Source: Pseudomonas sp. LS-2
GTDB taxonomy: Bacteria > Pseudomonadota > Gammaproteobacteria > Pseudomonadales > Pseudomonadaceae
Length of the DNA: 40,789 nt
NCBI RefSeq assembly: GCF_003605735.1
Contig: NZ_QXTJ01000016.1
Location: forward strand, 230,539-271,327
Direction: 5' to 3'
Positions 1-9,164 of this stretch are shown here, in pieces. The notes under the pieces were generated by a model. The model did not search any database. It saw only the letters and a list, made by a program, of their open reading frames with translations, and was not told the DNA's origin. Within the stretch, counting starts at the first letter, position 1; each line of letters starts with the position of its first letter. The translations under genes were made by a program, and so were the position numbers.

Positions 1-308
<308 letters not shown>

Positions 309-319
309 GAAAAAACCAC

Positions 320-510
320 GGCGGTCCGCCCGTCGTAAGCCTTGTTCGCAGGGCTTACCGCGGAAGGTCCGTCGGACTCGAACTCCCGGCGGGTTTCGAA
401 CCGGCATTCAATTGCAGGGGCGGGACCTCACGGGAGAAGCGGTCACAGGTGGTGCGGCACGCCTAGACGAGCAGCACCGAATGCGCAGTACCTAACGAAG
501 ACGGTAATAA
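320..510 (+). promoter_or_regulatory. Candidate structured leader upstream of sucC (sucC RNA motif type)
   Basis: The 204-bp gap between lpd and sucC has no gene but several local stems: GTAAGCC (335-341) pairs with GGCTTAC (352-358), GTCC/GGAC (367-377) forms a small hairpin, GGTT/AACC closes another near 392-402, and GGTGC pairs with GCACC around 453-477. A conserved RNA structure named sucC has been described in the 5' leaders of Pseudomonas sucC genes. The genus, position and fold density fit it, but I have not matched the covariance model, and the ligand or mode of action of that motif is unknown. Start and end are approximate. Confidence 0.5.
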
Positions 511-512
511 GC

Positions 513-1679
513 ATGAATCTTCACGAGTATCAGGGTAAGCAGCTGTTTGCTGAATACGGCCTGCCAGTATCCAAGGGCTTTGCAGTAGACACCCCGGAAG
601 CAGCAGCAGAAGCGTGCGACAAGATCGGCGGAACCGAGTGGGTCGTCAAAGCCCAGGTTCACGCAGGTGGTCGCGGTAAAGCGGGCGGCGTCAAGCTGGT
701 TCGCAGCAAGGAAGACGCAGCTGCGTTCGCTCAACAGTGGTTGGGCAAGCGTCTGGTCACTTACCAGACTGATGCAAACGGTCAGCCAGTCACCAAGATC
801 CTGGTTGAATCCTGCACTGACATCGCCAAAGAGCTGTACCTGGGCGCTGTAGTGGATCGTTCGAGCCGTCGTATCGTGTTCATGGCTTCCACCGAAGGTG
901 GTGTGGACATCGAGAAAATCGCTCACGAAACTCCTGAGAAGATTCTCAAGGCCACGATCGATCCACTGGTTGGCGCTCAGCCATTCCAGGGTCGCGATCT
1001 GGCATTCCAGCTGGGTCTGGAAGGCAAGCAGGTTGCTCAGTTCGCCAAGATCTTCGTTGGCCTGGCCAAGCTGTTCCAGGACCACGACCTGGCTCTGCTG
1101 GAAGTGAACCCGCTGGTGATCAAGGCTGACGGCGATCTGCACTGCCTGGACGCCAAGATCAACATCGACGCCAACGCCATGTACCGTCAGCCTAAGCTGA
1201 AGGCTTTCCACGACCCATCTCAAGATGACCCACGTGAAGCCCACGCTGCCAAGTTCGAACTGAACTACGTGGCACTGGAAGGCAACATTGGCTGCATGGT
1301 CAACGGTGCTGGCCTGGCCATGGGTACCATGGACATCGTCAACCTGCACGGCGGCAAGCCAGCCAACTTCCTCGACGTAGGTGGTGGTGCGACCAAAGAG
1401 CGCGTGACCGAAGCCTTCAAGATCATCCTGTCCGACAGCAACGTCGCAGCAGTACTGGTCAACATCTTCGGCGGCATCGTTCGTTGCGACATGATTGCCG
1501 AAGGCATCATCGGCGCTGTGAAAGAAGTCGGCGTGAAAATCCCGGTCGTTGTTCGCCTGGAAGGCAACAACGCTGACCTGGGCGCTAAAGTACTGGCAGA
1601 AAGCGGCTTGAACATCATCGCTGCTACCAGCTTGACCGACGCTGCTCAACAAGTCGTCAAAGCTGCGGAGGGCAAATAA
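513..1679 (+). CDS. sucC: Succinyl-CoA synthetase (ADP-forming) beta subunit
   Basis: Encodes 388 residues, the usual SucC length. It forms the alpha2beta2 synthetase that couples succinyl-CoA cleavage to ATP (or GTP) formation in the cytosolic TCA cycle. The N-terminal ATP-grasp domain starts [12 protein letters not shown] and carries the glycine-rich nucleotide loop [11 protein letters not shown] near residues 50-60. The C-terminal CoA-ligase domain has [11 protein letters not shown] and [10 protein letters not shown]. The frame stays open about 170 bases upstream, but only the ATG at 513 gives the conserved N-terminus. The stop codon overlaps the sucD start by one base, so the two are translationally coupled. 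Confidence 0.97.
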   Translation: MNLHEYQGKQLFAEYGLPVSKGFAVDTPEAAAEACDKIGGTEWVVKAQVHAGGRGKAGGVKLVRSKEDAAAFAQQWLGKRLVTYQTDANGQPVTKILVESCTDIAKELYLGAVVDRSSRRIVFMASTEGGVDIEKIAHETPEKILKATIDPLVGAQPFQGRDLAFQLGLEGKQVAQFAKIFVGLAKLFQDHDLALLEVNPLVIKADGDLHCLDAKINIDANAMYRQPKLKAFHDPSQDDPREAHAAKFELNYVALEGNIGCMVNGAGLAMGTMDIVNLHGGKPANFLDVGGGATKERVTEAFKIILSDSNVAAVLVNIFGGIVRCDMIAEGIIGAVKEVGVKIPVVVRLEGNNADLGAKVLAESGLNIIAATSLTDAAQQVVKAAEGK

Positions 1680-2563
1680 TGAGCGTCCTGATCAATAAAG
1701 ACACCAAAGTTATCTGCCAGGGCTTCACCGGCTCGCAAGGTACTTTCCACTCCGAACAAGCCATTGCCTACGGCACCAAAATGGTTGGCGGCGTGACGCC
1801 AGGCAAAGGTGGCACCACTCACCTGAACCTGCCGGTGTTCAACACCGTTCGCGAAGCAGTAGAAAAAACCGGCGCTACCGCCAGCGTGATCTACGTTCCG
1901 GCTCCTTTCTGTAAAGATTCGATCCTGGAAGCTGCTTTCGGCGGCATCAAACTGATCATCTGCATCACCGAAGGTATTCCTACCCTCGACATGCTGGATG
2001 CCAAGGTCAAGTGCGACGAGCTGGGTGTTACCCTGATCGGCCCTAACTGCCCAGGCGTGATTACTCCGGGCGAGTGCAAGATCGGCATCATGCCAGGTCA
2101 CATTCACTTGCCAGGTAAAGTCGGTATCGTGTCGCGTTCCGGCACCCTGACTTACGAAGCTGTGAAGCAGACCACTGACGCCGGTTTCGGTCAGTCGACT
2201 TGCGTTGGTATCGGTGGTGACCCGATCCCGGGTTCCAACTTCATCGATATCCTGAAGCTGTTCCAGAACGACCCACAGACCGAAGCGATCGTCATGATCG
2301 GTGAGATCGGCGGTTCGGCTGAAGAAGAAGCGGCTGCCTACATCAAGGCAAACGTGACCAAGCCGGTCGTTTCCTACATCGCGGGTGTGACTGCTCCTCC
2401 GGGCAAGCGCATGGGCCATGCTGGCGCGATCATCTCCGGCGGTAAAGGCACTGCAGACGAGAAATTCGCTGCTCTGCAAGACGCTGGCGTGAAAACCGTG
2501 CGTTCGCTGGCAGACATCGGCAAGGCACTGGCTGAGCTGACCGGTTGGGAAATGAAGAAGTAA
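1679..2563 (+). CDS. sucD: Succinyl-CoA synthetase alpha subunit
   Basis: Encodes 294 residues. The alpha subunit binds CoA through an N-terminal Rossmann-like domain ([10 protein letters not shown] near residues 15-24) and carries the phosphohistidine intermediate: His247 in [13 protein letters not shown] is the expected phosphorylated residue. GPNCPGVI (about 121-128) is the second conserved signature. The ATG shares its first base with the last base of the sucC stop, typical of a coupled, equimolar pair. The gene is followed at once by a strong terminator, so sucD ends the operon. Confidence 0.97.
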   Translation: MSVLINKDTKVICQGFTGSQGTFHSEQAIAYGTKMVGGVTPGKGGTTHLNLPVFNTVREAVEKTGATASVIYVPAPFCKDSILEAAFGGIKLIICITEGIPTLDMLDAKVKCDELGVTLIGPNCPGVITPGECKIGIMPGHIHLPGKVGIVSRSGTLTYEAVKQTTDAGFGQSTCVGIGGDPIPGSNFIDILKLFQNDPQTEAIVMIGEIGGSAEEEAAAYIKANVTKPVVSYIAGVTAPPGKRMGHAGAIISGGKGTADEKFAALQDAGVKTVRSLADIGKALAELTGWEMKK

Positions 2564-2591
2564 GCATTGCTTGCTGATCATTTTCTGATCG

Positions 2592-2625
2592 ACAAAGGCC
2601 ACCTTCGGGTGGCCTTTGTGTTTTC
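2592..2625 (+). terminator. Rho-independent terminator of sucCD
   Basis: A perfect 12-bp stem (2592-2603 with 2608-2619) around a TTCG tetraloop is followed by TGTTTTC. It lies 29 bases after the sucD stop. Confidence 0.93.
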
Positions 2626-2685
2626 TGGCTTATCGAATCTGTAGGCATCTTGTTTCGAGCACTTCTCGATTGCAGCCTGGCTGAC

Positions 2686-2930
2686 GCCACCGCCGGCAAG
2701 CCGTGCTGCTACAGGGCAAGGGTAGAGCCGGAATGCGGCGTCACTCACCGCACTTGGAGCAGTCCGGCTTGCCGGCAGTGAGACATTCAAGCTTGCCACC
2801 GCCGGCAAGCCGTGCTGCTACAGGGCAAGGGTAGAGCCGGAATGCGGCGTCACTCACCGCACTTGTAGCAGTCCGGCTTGCCGGCGGTGAGACATTCAAG
2901 ATTGCCACCGCCGGCAAACCGAACGGCTAC
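2686..2930. repeat. Tandemly duplicated REPIN (109-bp period, two full units plus a partial third)
   Basis: Units begin at 2686, 2795 and 2904, each with GCCACCGCCGGCAA; the period is exactly 109 bases and the first two units differ at only a few positions. Each unit holds two inverted REP sequences: CCGCCGGCAAGCCGTGCTGC on the left and its near reverse complement (GCAGTCCGGCTTGCCGGCGG type) on the right, so each can fold into a long hairpin. The third unit breaks off after the left REP, with changed bases. The same family recurs at 23967-24036 and 34373-34442. Confidence 0.88.
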
Positions 2931-3247
2931 GGTCGTTGCTTGATGCCAAGAACGTGTCACTACGCAGTACCTGTAGGAGACGTCGGAGGTTACGACGGCA
3001 GCGAAAGCGGTGTCATGCCTAACGCAATGTTGTAAGACCTTTCCGATATGCGACAGGAAAGTGCGTACATCGGTCGGGGTGCCCTGTGTCGGTGCGTGAA
3101 ATAGGGTAGGCTAGCCGCCATTTTGCGTTGCCGGCCCCCAAAAGGAGCCTGTCAGCGCCACGGGCCGGTCCTAAAAGGACGGGCAGCATTTCCCTCACCC
3201 TCGGGAAATCCTCTTCTTAATTCCGATTCAGCAGTGTGGTTTCTTTG
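2931..3247 (+). other. Intergenic region and probable 5' leader of brnQ
   Basis: No gene is seen here. CTGTAGGAGACGTCGGAGG at about 2970-2988 resembles CTGTGGGAGACGCCGGAGG at about 24079, a further short dispersed repeat. Just before brnQ there are two small hairpins: GTCC/GGAC with a TAAAA-type loop at about 3168-3180, and ATTTCCC/GGGAAAT at about 3188-3209. They suggest an untranslated leader of roughly 100 bases, but no terminator-like U tract follows and no promoter stands out. Confidence 0.4.
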
Positions 3248-4561
3248 ATGAAAGTGTTGAAAGGTCAGGACATCCTGGCGCTTGGTTTCATGACGTTCGC
3301 GTTGTTCGTGGGTGCTGGCAATATCATCTTCCCCCCCATCGTTGGCTTGCAGGCCGGTCCGCATGTGTGGATGGCCGCGCTGGGCTTTCTTGTCACCGCC
3401 GTCGGTCTGCCGGTTGTCACCGTGATCGCCCTGGCCAAGGTCGGCGGTGCGATGGATGCTCTGAGCAGTCCCATCGGCAAAGTCGCCGGCACAGTGCTTG
3501 CGGCCGTCTGCTACCTGTCCGTGGGGCCGCTGTTCGCCACGCCACGTACGGCCACGGTGTCTTTCGAAGTAGGGCTTGCGCCCATCACCGGCGAAAGCCC
3601 GCTGGCGCTGTTCCTCTACAGTCTTGTGTATTTCCTGCTGGTGTTCTGGATCTCGTTGTACCCGGGCCGTCTGCTCGATACGGTCGGGCGTTTTCTGGCG
3701 CCGCTGAAGATCATCGCTCTGGCGGTGTTGGGCATCGCTGCGTTCGCCCTGCCTGCCGGTGATGTTGGCACCGCGCAGCCTGCGTATGTCGCGGCGCCGT
3801 TCTCCCAAGGCTTCATCAATGGCTATTTGACCATGGATACCCTGGGGGCGCTGGTGTTCGGTATCGTCATCGTCAACGCCATCCGTTCCCGTGGTGTCGA
3901 ATCGCCCAAGCTGATCACTCGCTACGCGATCATCGCCGGCCTGATCGCAGGGCTCGGGCTGGCTCTGGTGTACGTCAGCCTGTTCCGGCTAGGTTCGGAC
4001 AGCCATGCCATCGCGGCTGGCGCCACCAACGGCGCCGCTGTCTTGCACGCGTATGTGCAGCACACCTTTGGCACCTTGGGCAGCGGCTTTCTCGCGGTGT
4101 TGATCTCCCTGGCATGTCTGGTGACCGCAGTCGGCCTCACGTGTGCGTGCGCTGAATACTTCAGTCGCCTGCTGCCTTTTTCCTACAAGACTCTGGTGAT
4201 TTTGCTGGCCGCGTTCTCGCTGCTGGTTTCCAACCTGGGCCTGACCAAACTGATCCAGTTTTCGATCCCGGTGCTCACAGCGATCTACCCACCCTGCATC
4301 GCGCTGGTTGCGCTGAGTTTCTGCAAGGACTTCTGGCACGTTCAAGGGCGCATCGTCGGACCGGTGATGCTGGTGTCGCTGCTGTTCGGCATGATCGACG
4401 CCCTCAAGGGCTCGGGGCTGGGCGAATACCTGCCTGACGCGGTCGCCCGCTTGCCGCTGAGCGAGCAGGGGCTGGCGTGGTTGATCCCGTCACTGGCGAC
4501 CCTGTTCGTCGCGTTCATCGTTGATCGGGTGTTGGCCAAGCGCAGCGAGGCGCTGGCCTGA
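3248..4561 (+). CDS. brnQ: Branched-chain amino acid:Na+ symporter (LIVCS family, BraB/BraZ/BrnQ)
   Basis: Encodes 437 residues from the ATG at 3248, the common family length. An upstream in-frame GTG at 3236 would add four residues, but [15 protein letters not shown] is the family's usual N-terminus. It is an inner-membrane carrier for leucine, isoleucine and valine with about 12 hydrophobic segments. [13 protein letters not shown] (about 18-30) is the family signature, and [16 protein letters not shown] and [19 protein letters not shown] are other conserved stretches. It resembles P. aeruginosa BraZ at least as much as BraB, as judged from memory. It stands alone, between a REPIN cluster and a bidirectional terminator. 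Confidence 0.93.
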   Translation: MKVLKGQDILALGFMTFALFVGAGNIIFPPIVGLQAGPHVWMAALGFLVTAVGLPVVTVIALAKVGGAMDALSSPIGKVAGTVLAAVCYLSVGPLFATPRTATVSFEVGLAPITGESPLALFLYSLVYFLLVFWISLYPGRLLDTVGRFLAPLKIIALAVLGIAAFALPAGDVGTAQPAYVAAPFSQGFINGYLTMDTLGALVFGIVIVNAIRSRGVESPKLITRYAIIAGLIAGLGLALVYVSLFRLGSDSHAIAAGATNGAAVLHAYVQHTFGTLGSGFLAVLISLACLVTAVGLTCACAEYFSRLLPFSYKTLVILLAAFSLLVSNLGLTKLIQFSIPVLTAIYPPCIALVALSFCKDFWHVQGRIVGPVMLVSLLFGMIDALKGSGLGEYLPDAVARLPLSEQGLAWLIPSLATLFVAFIVDRVLAKRSEALA

Positions 4562-4614
4562 GAGGAGGGCGGCGCAGGCAATAAACCGCCGCGCCGTTTA
4601 AATCGAGGACATAA

Positions 4615-4648
4615 AAATAAAGCCCGCTGCGTGCGGGCTTTATTTTTT
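4615..4648. terminator. Bidirectional terminator between brnQ and the lipoprotein gene
   Basis: A perfect 13-bp stem (4615-4627 with 4633-4645) with a 5-base loop has A-rich sequence on the left and a T run on the right. It can stop brnQ transcription rightward and the convergent lipoprotein gene leftward. Confidence 0.93.
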
Positions 4649-4662
4649 GGAAACTTTGGAAC

Positions 4663-4917
4663 TTACTGCTTAGTTGGCGCAGGTGCCTGATCGTTGGCCT
4701 CTTTTGCACGCTCTTGCGCAGCTTCGGCGTTCTTCTGGGCAGCTTCCTGACTTTCTTTGGCGGCGTCGTTCACTTTGTCTTGAGCCTTCTGCATCGACTC
4801 TTGGGACTGCTGGGCAGCCTTGTTGGCATCTTCCTGTTTATCCTCGGATTTTTTATCGCAGGCAGCGAGGCCCAGGGTGGCAGAAAGCATGAGGGCAATG
4901 GCTAAAGTCTTACGCAT
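4663..4917 (-). CDS. Small alanine/glutamine-rich coiled-coil lipoprotein
   Basis: Encodes 84 residues from the ATG complementary to 4915-4917, which has the good ribosome site AAGGAG about 8-10 bases upstream; a longer in-frame start adds eight residues ahead of the signal peptide. MRKTLAIALMLSATLGLAAC is a classical lipoprotein signal with lipobox LAAC and Cys20. Asp follows the Cys (CDKK), which in enteric bacteria favours inner-membrane retention; Pseudomonas sorting rules differ, so location is unsure. The mature part is highly charged and rich in A, Q, E and K (KAAQQSQESMQKAQDK), probably one long helix. Function is unknown. Confidence 0.85.
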   Translation of the reverse strand: MRKTLAIALMLSATLGLAACDKKSEDKQEDANKAAQQSQESMQKAQDKVNDAAKESQEAAQKNAEAAQERAKEANDQAPAPTKQ

Positions 4918-5136
4918 GGGGTGTTTCTCCTTATTGAACATCTACGTGCCTTCGAGCGCACCGTTAATAAGTTAGTTCCATGTTTGTGCACGATAAATAA
5001 GCCACTGTGTCACCGCTGTTACGCATGAGGTGGGCTGGGTGCGGCTTAATCGTTTTTGCTCCGGTAGAGGAATTGCAATCTTTCACCCGACCTGCGTGCA
5101 GTTCATGAAGATTGTGTGGTTCGCCTTGCGCGAACT

Positions 5137-5164
5137 CTTGAAATCCCTGACCCAGCCCCCACCT
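5137..5164 (+). promoter_or_regulatory. RpoH (sigma-32) heat-shock promoter of htpG
   Basis: CTTGAAA at 5137-5143 is a perfect -35 element. CCCCACCT at 5157-5164 matches the -10 consensus CCCCATNT at 7 of 8 positions, and the 13-base spacer lies in the sigma-32 range. Transcription would start near 5170, leaving a leader of about 75-80 bases before htpG. The call is a pattern match, but HtpG is a classic sigma-32 product. Confidence 0.85.
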
Positions 5165-5248
5165 TGATGACAACCTGCTGTCCGGCCCGCGGTATCTGGC
5201 GCCTGGCGGCTACCCCTATTTGTGTGGACTGATTGGAGTTTGATGACC

Positions 5249-7153
5249 ATGAGTGTGGAAACTCAAAAGGAAACCCTGGGCTTCCAGACCGAGGTAAAGC
5301 AACTGCTGCACCTCATGATCCATTCGCTGTACTCGAACAAGGAGATCTTCCTTCGCGAGCTGATTTCCAACGCCTCGGACGCCGTGGACAAGCTGCGTTT
5401 CGAAGCGCTGTCCAAGCCTGAGCTGCTTGAAGGCGGTGCGGAGCTCAAGATCCGTGTGAGCTTCGACAAGGACGCGCAAACCGTCACGCTCGAAGACAAC
5501 GGCATCGGCATGAGCCGCGAAGATGTGATCACCCACCTGGGTACCATCGCCAAATCCGGCACCGCCGACTTCATGAAGAACCTGAGCGGCGACCAGAAGA
5601 AGGATTCGCACCTGATCGGCCAGTTCGGTGTGGGCTTCTACTCGGCATTCATCGTCGCCGATCAGGTAGACGTTTTCAGTCGTCGCGCAGGTCTGCCCGC
5701 CAGCGAAGGCGTGCACTGGTCTTCCAAAGGTGAGGGCGACTTCGAGGTCGCGACGCTCGAGAAAGCCGATCGCGGCACCCGCATCGTGCTGCACCTGAAA
5801 AAGGGTGAAGACGAGTTCGCCGATGGCTATCGCCTGCGCAACATCATCAAGAAGTACTCCGATCACATCGCCTTGCCGATCGAGCTGCCGAAAGAGCAGG
5901 TCGCCGTCGAAGGCGAGCCGGCGCCAGTGCAGGAATGGGAAACCGTCAACCGTGCCAGCGCGCTGTGGACCCGTCCCCGCACCGAGGTGAAGGACGAGGA
6001 GTATCAGGAGTTCTACAAGCACATCGCCCACGACTTCGAAAATCCGCTGGCCTGGAGCCACAATAAGGTTGAAGGCAAGCTGGAGTACAACTCGCTGTTG
6101 TACGTGCCGGCCCGCGCCCCGTTCGACCTGTATCAGCGTGAAGCGCCGCGTGGCCTGAAGCTGTACGTGCAGCGTGTGTTCGTCATGGATCAGGCCGAGT
6201 CGTTCCTGCCGCTTTACCTGCGTTTCATCAAGGGTGTGGTGGATTCAAACGACCTGTCGCTGAACGTCTCCCGTGAAATCCTGCAGAAAGATCCGATCAT
6301 CGATTCGATGAAGTCCGCGCTGACCAAGCGTGTGCTGGACATGCTGGAAAAGCTGGCGAAAAACCAGCCGGAAGAATACAAGGGCTTCTGGAAGAACTTC
6401 GGTCAGGTGATGAAAGAAGGTCCGGCCGAAGACTTCGCCAACAAGGAAAAGATCGCCGGTCTGTTGCGCTTCGCTTCGACCTCCGACGAGAGCGGCGAGC
6501 AGAGCGTTTCGCTGGCTGAATACCTGGCTCGCGGCAAGGAAGGTCAGGACAAGATCTACTACCTGACCGGCGAAAGCTACGCGCAGGTCAAGAACAGCCC
6601 GCACCTGGAAGTCTTCCGCAAGAAAGGCATCGAAGTGCTGCTGCTGACCGACCGTATCGATGAGTGGCTGATGAGCTACCTCAGCGACTTCGACGGCAAG
6701 GGCTTCGTCGACGTGGCACGCGGTGACCTGGATCTGGGCAAACTTGATTCCGAAGAGGACAAGAAAGCTCAGGAAGAAGTCGCCAAGGACAAGGAAGGCC
6801 TCATCGAGCGTCTGAAAACCGCGCTGGGTGATGCCGTCAGCGAAGTGCGCGTCTCCCATCGTCTGACTGATTCCCCTGCGATTCTGGCCATCGGTGAGCA
6901 GGACCTGGGTCTGCAGATGCGTCAGATTCTGGAAGCCAGCGGCCAGAAGGTGCCTGATTCCAAGCCGATTTTCGAGTTCAACCCGACTCACCCGCTGATT
7001 GGCAAGCTGGACAACGAACAGAGCGAGGACCGTTTCGGCGAGCTGTCGCACATCCTGTTCGATCAGGCAGCGCTGGCAGCCGGTGACAGCTTGAAGGATC
7101 CGGCGGCGTACGTGCGCCGTTTGAACAAGTTATTGGTCGAGCTCTCGGCTTAA
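5249..7153 (+). CDS. htpG: Molecular chaperone HtpG (Hsp90)
   Basis: Encodes 634 residues from the ATG at 5249 ([16 protein letters not shown]). The Shine-Dalgarno GGAG at 5235-5238 is 10 bases away and favours this start over the ATG at 5243. HtpG is the cytosolic ATP-dependent Hsp90 dimer that remodels client proteins after heat and other stress. The N-terminal GHKL ATPase domain shows [15 protein letters not shown] (about 33-47), DNGIGM and [11 protein letters not shown]. The middle domain contains the conserved [10 protein letters not shown], and a C-terminal dimerisation domain follows. A sigma-32 promoter lies upstream and a terminator just downstream, so it is a single-gene unit. Confidence 0.97.
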   Translation: MSVETQKETLGFQTEVKQLLHLMIHSLYSNKEIFLRELISNASDAVDKLRFEALSKPELLEGGAELKIRVSFDKDAQTVTLEDNGIGMSREDVITHLGTIAKSGTADFMKNLSGDQKKDSHLIGQFGVGFYSAFIVADQVDVFSRRAGLPASEGVHWSSKGEGDFEVATLEKADRGTRIVLHLKKGEDEFADGYRLRNIIKKYSDHIALPIELPKEQVAVEGEPAPVQEWETVNRASALWTRPRTEVKDEEYQEFYKHIAHDFENPLAWSHNKVEGKLEYNSLLYVPARAPFDLYQREAPRGLKLYVQRVFVMDQAESFLPLYLRFIKGVVDSNDLSLNVSREILQKDPIIDSMKSALTKRVLDMLEKLAKNQPEEYKGFWKNFGQVMKEGPAEDFANKEKIAGLLRFASTSDESGEQSVSLAEYLARGKEGQDKIYYLTGESYAQVKNSPHLEVFRKKGIEVLLLTDRIDEWLMSYLSDFDGKGFVDVARGDLDLGKLDSEEDKKAQEEVAKDKEGLIERLKTALGDAVSEVRVSHRLTDSPAILAIGEQDLGLQMRQILEASGQKVPDSKPIFEFNPTHPLIGKLDNEQSEDRFGELSHILFDQAALAAGDSLKDPAAYVRRLNKLLVELSA

Positions 7154-7167
7154 CATTCGAGCATTGT

Positions 7168-7194
7168 CAAAACCCGCTTCGGCGGGTTTTGTCA
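7168..7194 (+). terminator. Terminator of htpG
   Basis: A 10-bp stem (7168-7177 with 7182-7191) around a TTCG loop lies 14 bases after the htpG stop. The T-rich part is mostly inside the stem (GGGTTTTGTCATTT). Confidence 0.85.
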
Positions 7195-7231
7195 TTTGAT
7201 TTCCTTCACCCTCCAACAGCAGGAGTCCGCA

Positions 7232-7957
7232 ATGAGCAACGTTACTGTGCAGTCCGTGGTGTATCAGATCGACGGTCAGAGCTACGAAAGCCGTCTGGCC
7301 TTCAGCGAAGGTGCCGAAGCCGCCCCGGGTCTGGTCATGGCTCCGAACTGGATGGGCATCAGCGAAGACGCCGAGCAGATTGCCAGGGAAGTGGCAGCCA
7401 AAGGGTATGTGGTCCTGCTGGCCGACCTGTACGGCCAGAATGTTCGTCCAAAAGGCAATGACGAAGCAGCGGCAGCGATGATGCCGATGAAGAATGATCG
7501 TGCCTTGCTGAACAAGCGCATGACTGCGGCACTGGATCAACTGACCACGCAGAACCTTGCGGCGGTGGACAAGGCGAGCCTGGCGGCTTTCGGTTTCTGC
7601 TTTGGCGGATGCTGTGCGCTGGAACTGGCACGCACTGGCGCGCCGCTGAAAGCCGCGGTGTCGTTCCATGGCACGCTGGACACCACCAACCCGGCAGACG
7701 CCAAAAACATCAAGGGCAAGGTGCTGGTACTGCACGGTGCGTCCGACCCATTGGTGCCCAAAGAGCAACTGCCAGCGTTCGAAGCGGAAATGAACGCAGC
7801 CAATGTCGACTGGCAGCTGTTGAGCTACGGCGGCGCGTTCCATTCCTTCACCGATCGTCACGCCAACAACCCCGGCGTGCAGATGTACAACCCGACGGTT
7901 TCCAGGCGTGCATTCACCGCGATGCACAATTTGCTGGATGAAGTCTTCGCCGGTTGA
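7232..7957 (+). CDS. Dienelactone hydrolase family protein
   Basis: Encodes 241 residues from the ATG at 7232, with AGGAG at 7221-7225; the frame is open further upstream but lacks a site there. It is an alpha/beta hydrolase with a cysteine nucleophile: Cys123 in GFCFGGCCALEL, Asp172 in GASDPLVPKEQ and His204 in GAFHSFTD form the expected triad. Family members hydrolyse dienelactone in the chlorocatechol pathway, but many genomic copies, including this one, have no catabolic neighbours and their natural substrate is unknown. Cytosolic: no signal peptide. It occupies the usual place after htpG in pseudomonads. Confidence 0.9.
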   Translation: MSNVTVQSVVYQIDGQSYESRLAFSEGAEAAPGLVMAPNWMGISEDAEQIAREVAAKGYVVLLADLYGQNVRPKGNDEAAAAMMPMKNDRALLNKRMTAALDQLTTQNLAAVDKASLAAFGFCFGGCCALELARTGAPLKAAVSFHGTLDTTNPADAKNIKGKVLVLHGASDPLVPKEQLPAFEAEMNAANVDWQLLSYGGAFHSFTDRHANNPGVQMYNPTVSRRAFTAMHNLLDEVFAG

Positions 7958-7979
7958 ATACACCTGTTTGACGATACAA

Positions 7980-8060
7980 GGAGCCGGCTTGCTGGCGAAC
8001 GCAGTCATCAGTCCACCATGCGTTGACTGATACGCCGCATTCGCCAGCCAGCCGGCTTCC
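7980..8060. repeat. REPIN (GGAGCCGGCTTGCTGGCGAA family)
   Basis: Two inverted REP copies: GGAGCCGGCTTGCTGGCGAA at 7980-7999 and the near reverse complement TTCGCCAGCCAGCCGGCTTC at 8040-8059, with a ~40-base spacer. Related, more diverged pairs occur at 17076, 32725 and 40650. It lies between the convergent dienelactone hydrolase and pirin genes. Confidence 0.8.
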
Positions 8061-8100
8061 ACGCCTGAGGCCGAGCCAAAAGCATTTCCTGTGCGTCTGG

Positions 8101-8964
8101 CTATTTCCTGCTCATCGGCAACTCGATCCGCGCCACTTCTCCCGGCACCGTCGGCCAGTCGCCGGCCGCCCACTTCGCCCTGGCCCGATCGATCAAGGCC
8201 GGATCGCTGGCGACGAAATTCCAGTTCATCCTCCTCGGACCGTCCAGCGGCGCACCGCCGATCATCACGGCGTGGGATTCACTCTCGGCGCAAAGCGTCG
8301 GTTCGGTTCCCGGCTCCAGTACCACCAGGCTGCGTGGCTCCACCGGTTCGCCATCGAGCAGCATTTCACCTTCGATCACATATAGCGCCCGCTGCTCGTG
8401 CTCGGCGGGGATGAGCAGTGTCGTCGCGTTCTGCATCTTCACTTCGGCGTAGAGGGTCGATGACAGAACCGGAACGGGCGACTTCAGACAAAAACCGTGG
8501 CCGGCGATCATGCGGATGCCGATGCCCATGTAATCGCTGGCTGGCAATGCCGCGGCGGGGTGGTGGCTGTAATGGCCGTCTCCCTGTTCGTGCTCCTTGG
8601 GCGATGCCAACCACACTTGCAGGCCATGAAGCCGCGAGCCCTGGTCATGCTGCGCTTGTGGTGTGCGCTCGATGTGGGCAATTGCGCGACCGGCGGTCAT
8701 CCAGCTGACTTCGCCGGGGAGTACGTGTTGATCGCTGCCCAGGCTGTCCTTGTGCTGGATTTCGCCCTCGAACAGGTAGGTCAGGGTCGACAGCCCGATG
8801 TGCGGGTGCTGGCGGATGTCCATGCCGGTGCCGGGCGAATAGGTGGTTTCCAGCATGTGGTCGAAGAACACGAACGGTCCGACACTGCGGCATTGCGCGG
8901 AGGGCAGGGGGCGCAGAATCGGCTGGCCTTCGACGTCTTCGGCGCGGGGTTTGATGGTCAACAT
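8101..8964 (-). CDS. Pirin family protein (bicupin)
   Basis: Encodes 287 residues starting MLTIKPRAEDVEGQPILRPL; an in-frame start 12 codons upstream is less typical. Pirins are double-cupin, iron-binding cytosolic proteins; some bacterial members are quercetin dioxygenases or bind metabolic enzymes. The N-terminal cupin carries the metal ligands: His53 and His55 (RQHPHIGLSTLTYLFEG), His97 and Glu99 (AGRAIAHIER). The C-terminal cupin includes ALYVIEGEMLLDGEPVEP. It converges on the dienelactone hydrolase gene. The specific substrate or partner cannot be read from sequence. Confidence 0.9.
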   Translation of the reverse strand: MLTIKPRAEDVEGQPILRPLPSAQCRSVGPFVFFDHMLETTYSPGTGMDIRQHPHIGLSTLTYLFEGEIQHKDSLGSDQHVLPGEVSWMTAGRAIAHIERTPQAQHDQGSRLHGLQVWLASPKEHEQGDGHYSHHPAAALPASDYMGIGIRMIAGHGFCLKSPVPVLSSTLYAEVKMQNATTLLIPAEHEQRALYVIEGEMLLDGEPVEPRSLVVLEPGTEPTLCAESESHAVMIGGAPLDGPRRMNWNFVASDPALIDRARAKWAAGDWPTVPGEVARIELPMSRK

Positions 8965-9080
8965 GTCAGGGCTCTCGGTGGACGTGGCGACAGCGTACAA
9001 GAATAAGCATCCGTGTCAGGATCGTCTGTGCTCACACGTCGCTGTTATAAATTATTACGAACTAGTTAGTGAATTTTCCT

Positions 9081-9107
9081 ACAGCTTTAGGAGGAGGTAG
9101 CCGATAG
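9081..9107 (+). promoter_or_regulatory. Candidate FliA (sigma-28) promoter of the chemoreceptor gene
   Basis: GCCGATAG at 9100-9107 matches the sigma-28 -10 consensus GCCGATAA at 7 of 8 positions. The -35 part (ACAGCTTT at 9081-9088, 11-base spacer) is a weak match to TAAAGTTT. Transcription would begin near 9114, about 50 bases before the chemoreceptor start. Chemoreceptor genes are typical FliA targets. Confidence 0.55.
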
Positions 9108-9164
9108 CGGGGCGACAACCGGCTGCCCTTTTTTCAGTGCAGGGTTTTTTGGAAGGGACCCATT

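Noticed and set aside
342..512. Extended SucC reading frame upstream of 513
   Set aside because: The extra 57 residues are low-quality sequence over the structured leader; SucC is 388 residues from MNLHEYQG.
492..1652. Long open frame antisense to sucC (386 codons)
   Set aside because: It mirrors the codon structure of a highly biased gene in GC-rich DNA and its translation resembles no protein. The same applies to long antisense frames over fabB, kdpB, kdpD, the hydrolase pair and tgpA.
2686..2930. CRISPR array
   Set aside because: The 109-bp units are repeated as wholes with no variable spacers, there are only two full copies, and the palindromic REP content explains them. No cas gene is in the window.
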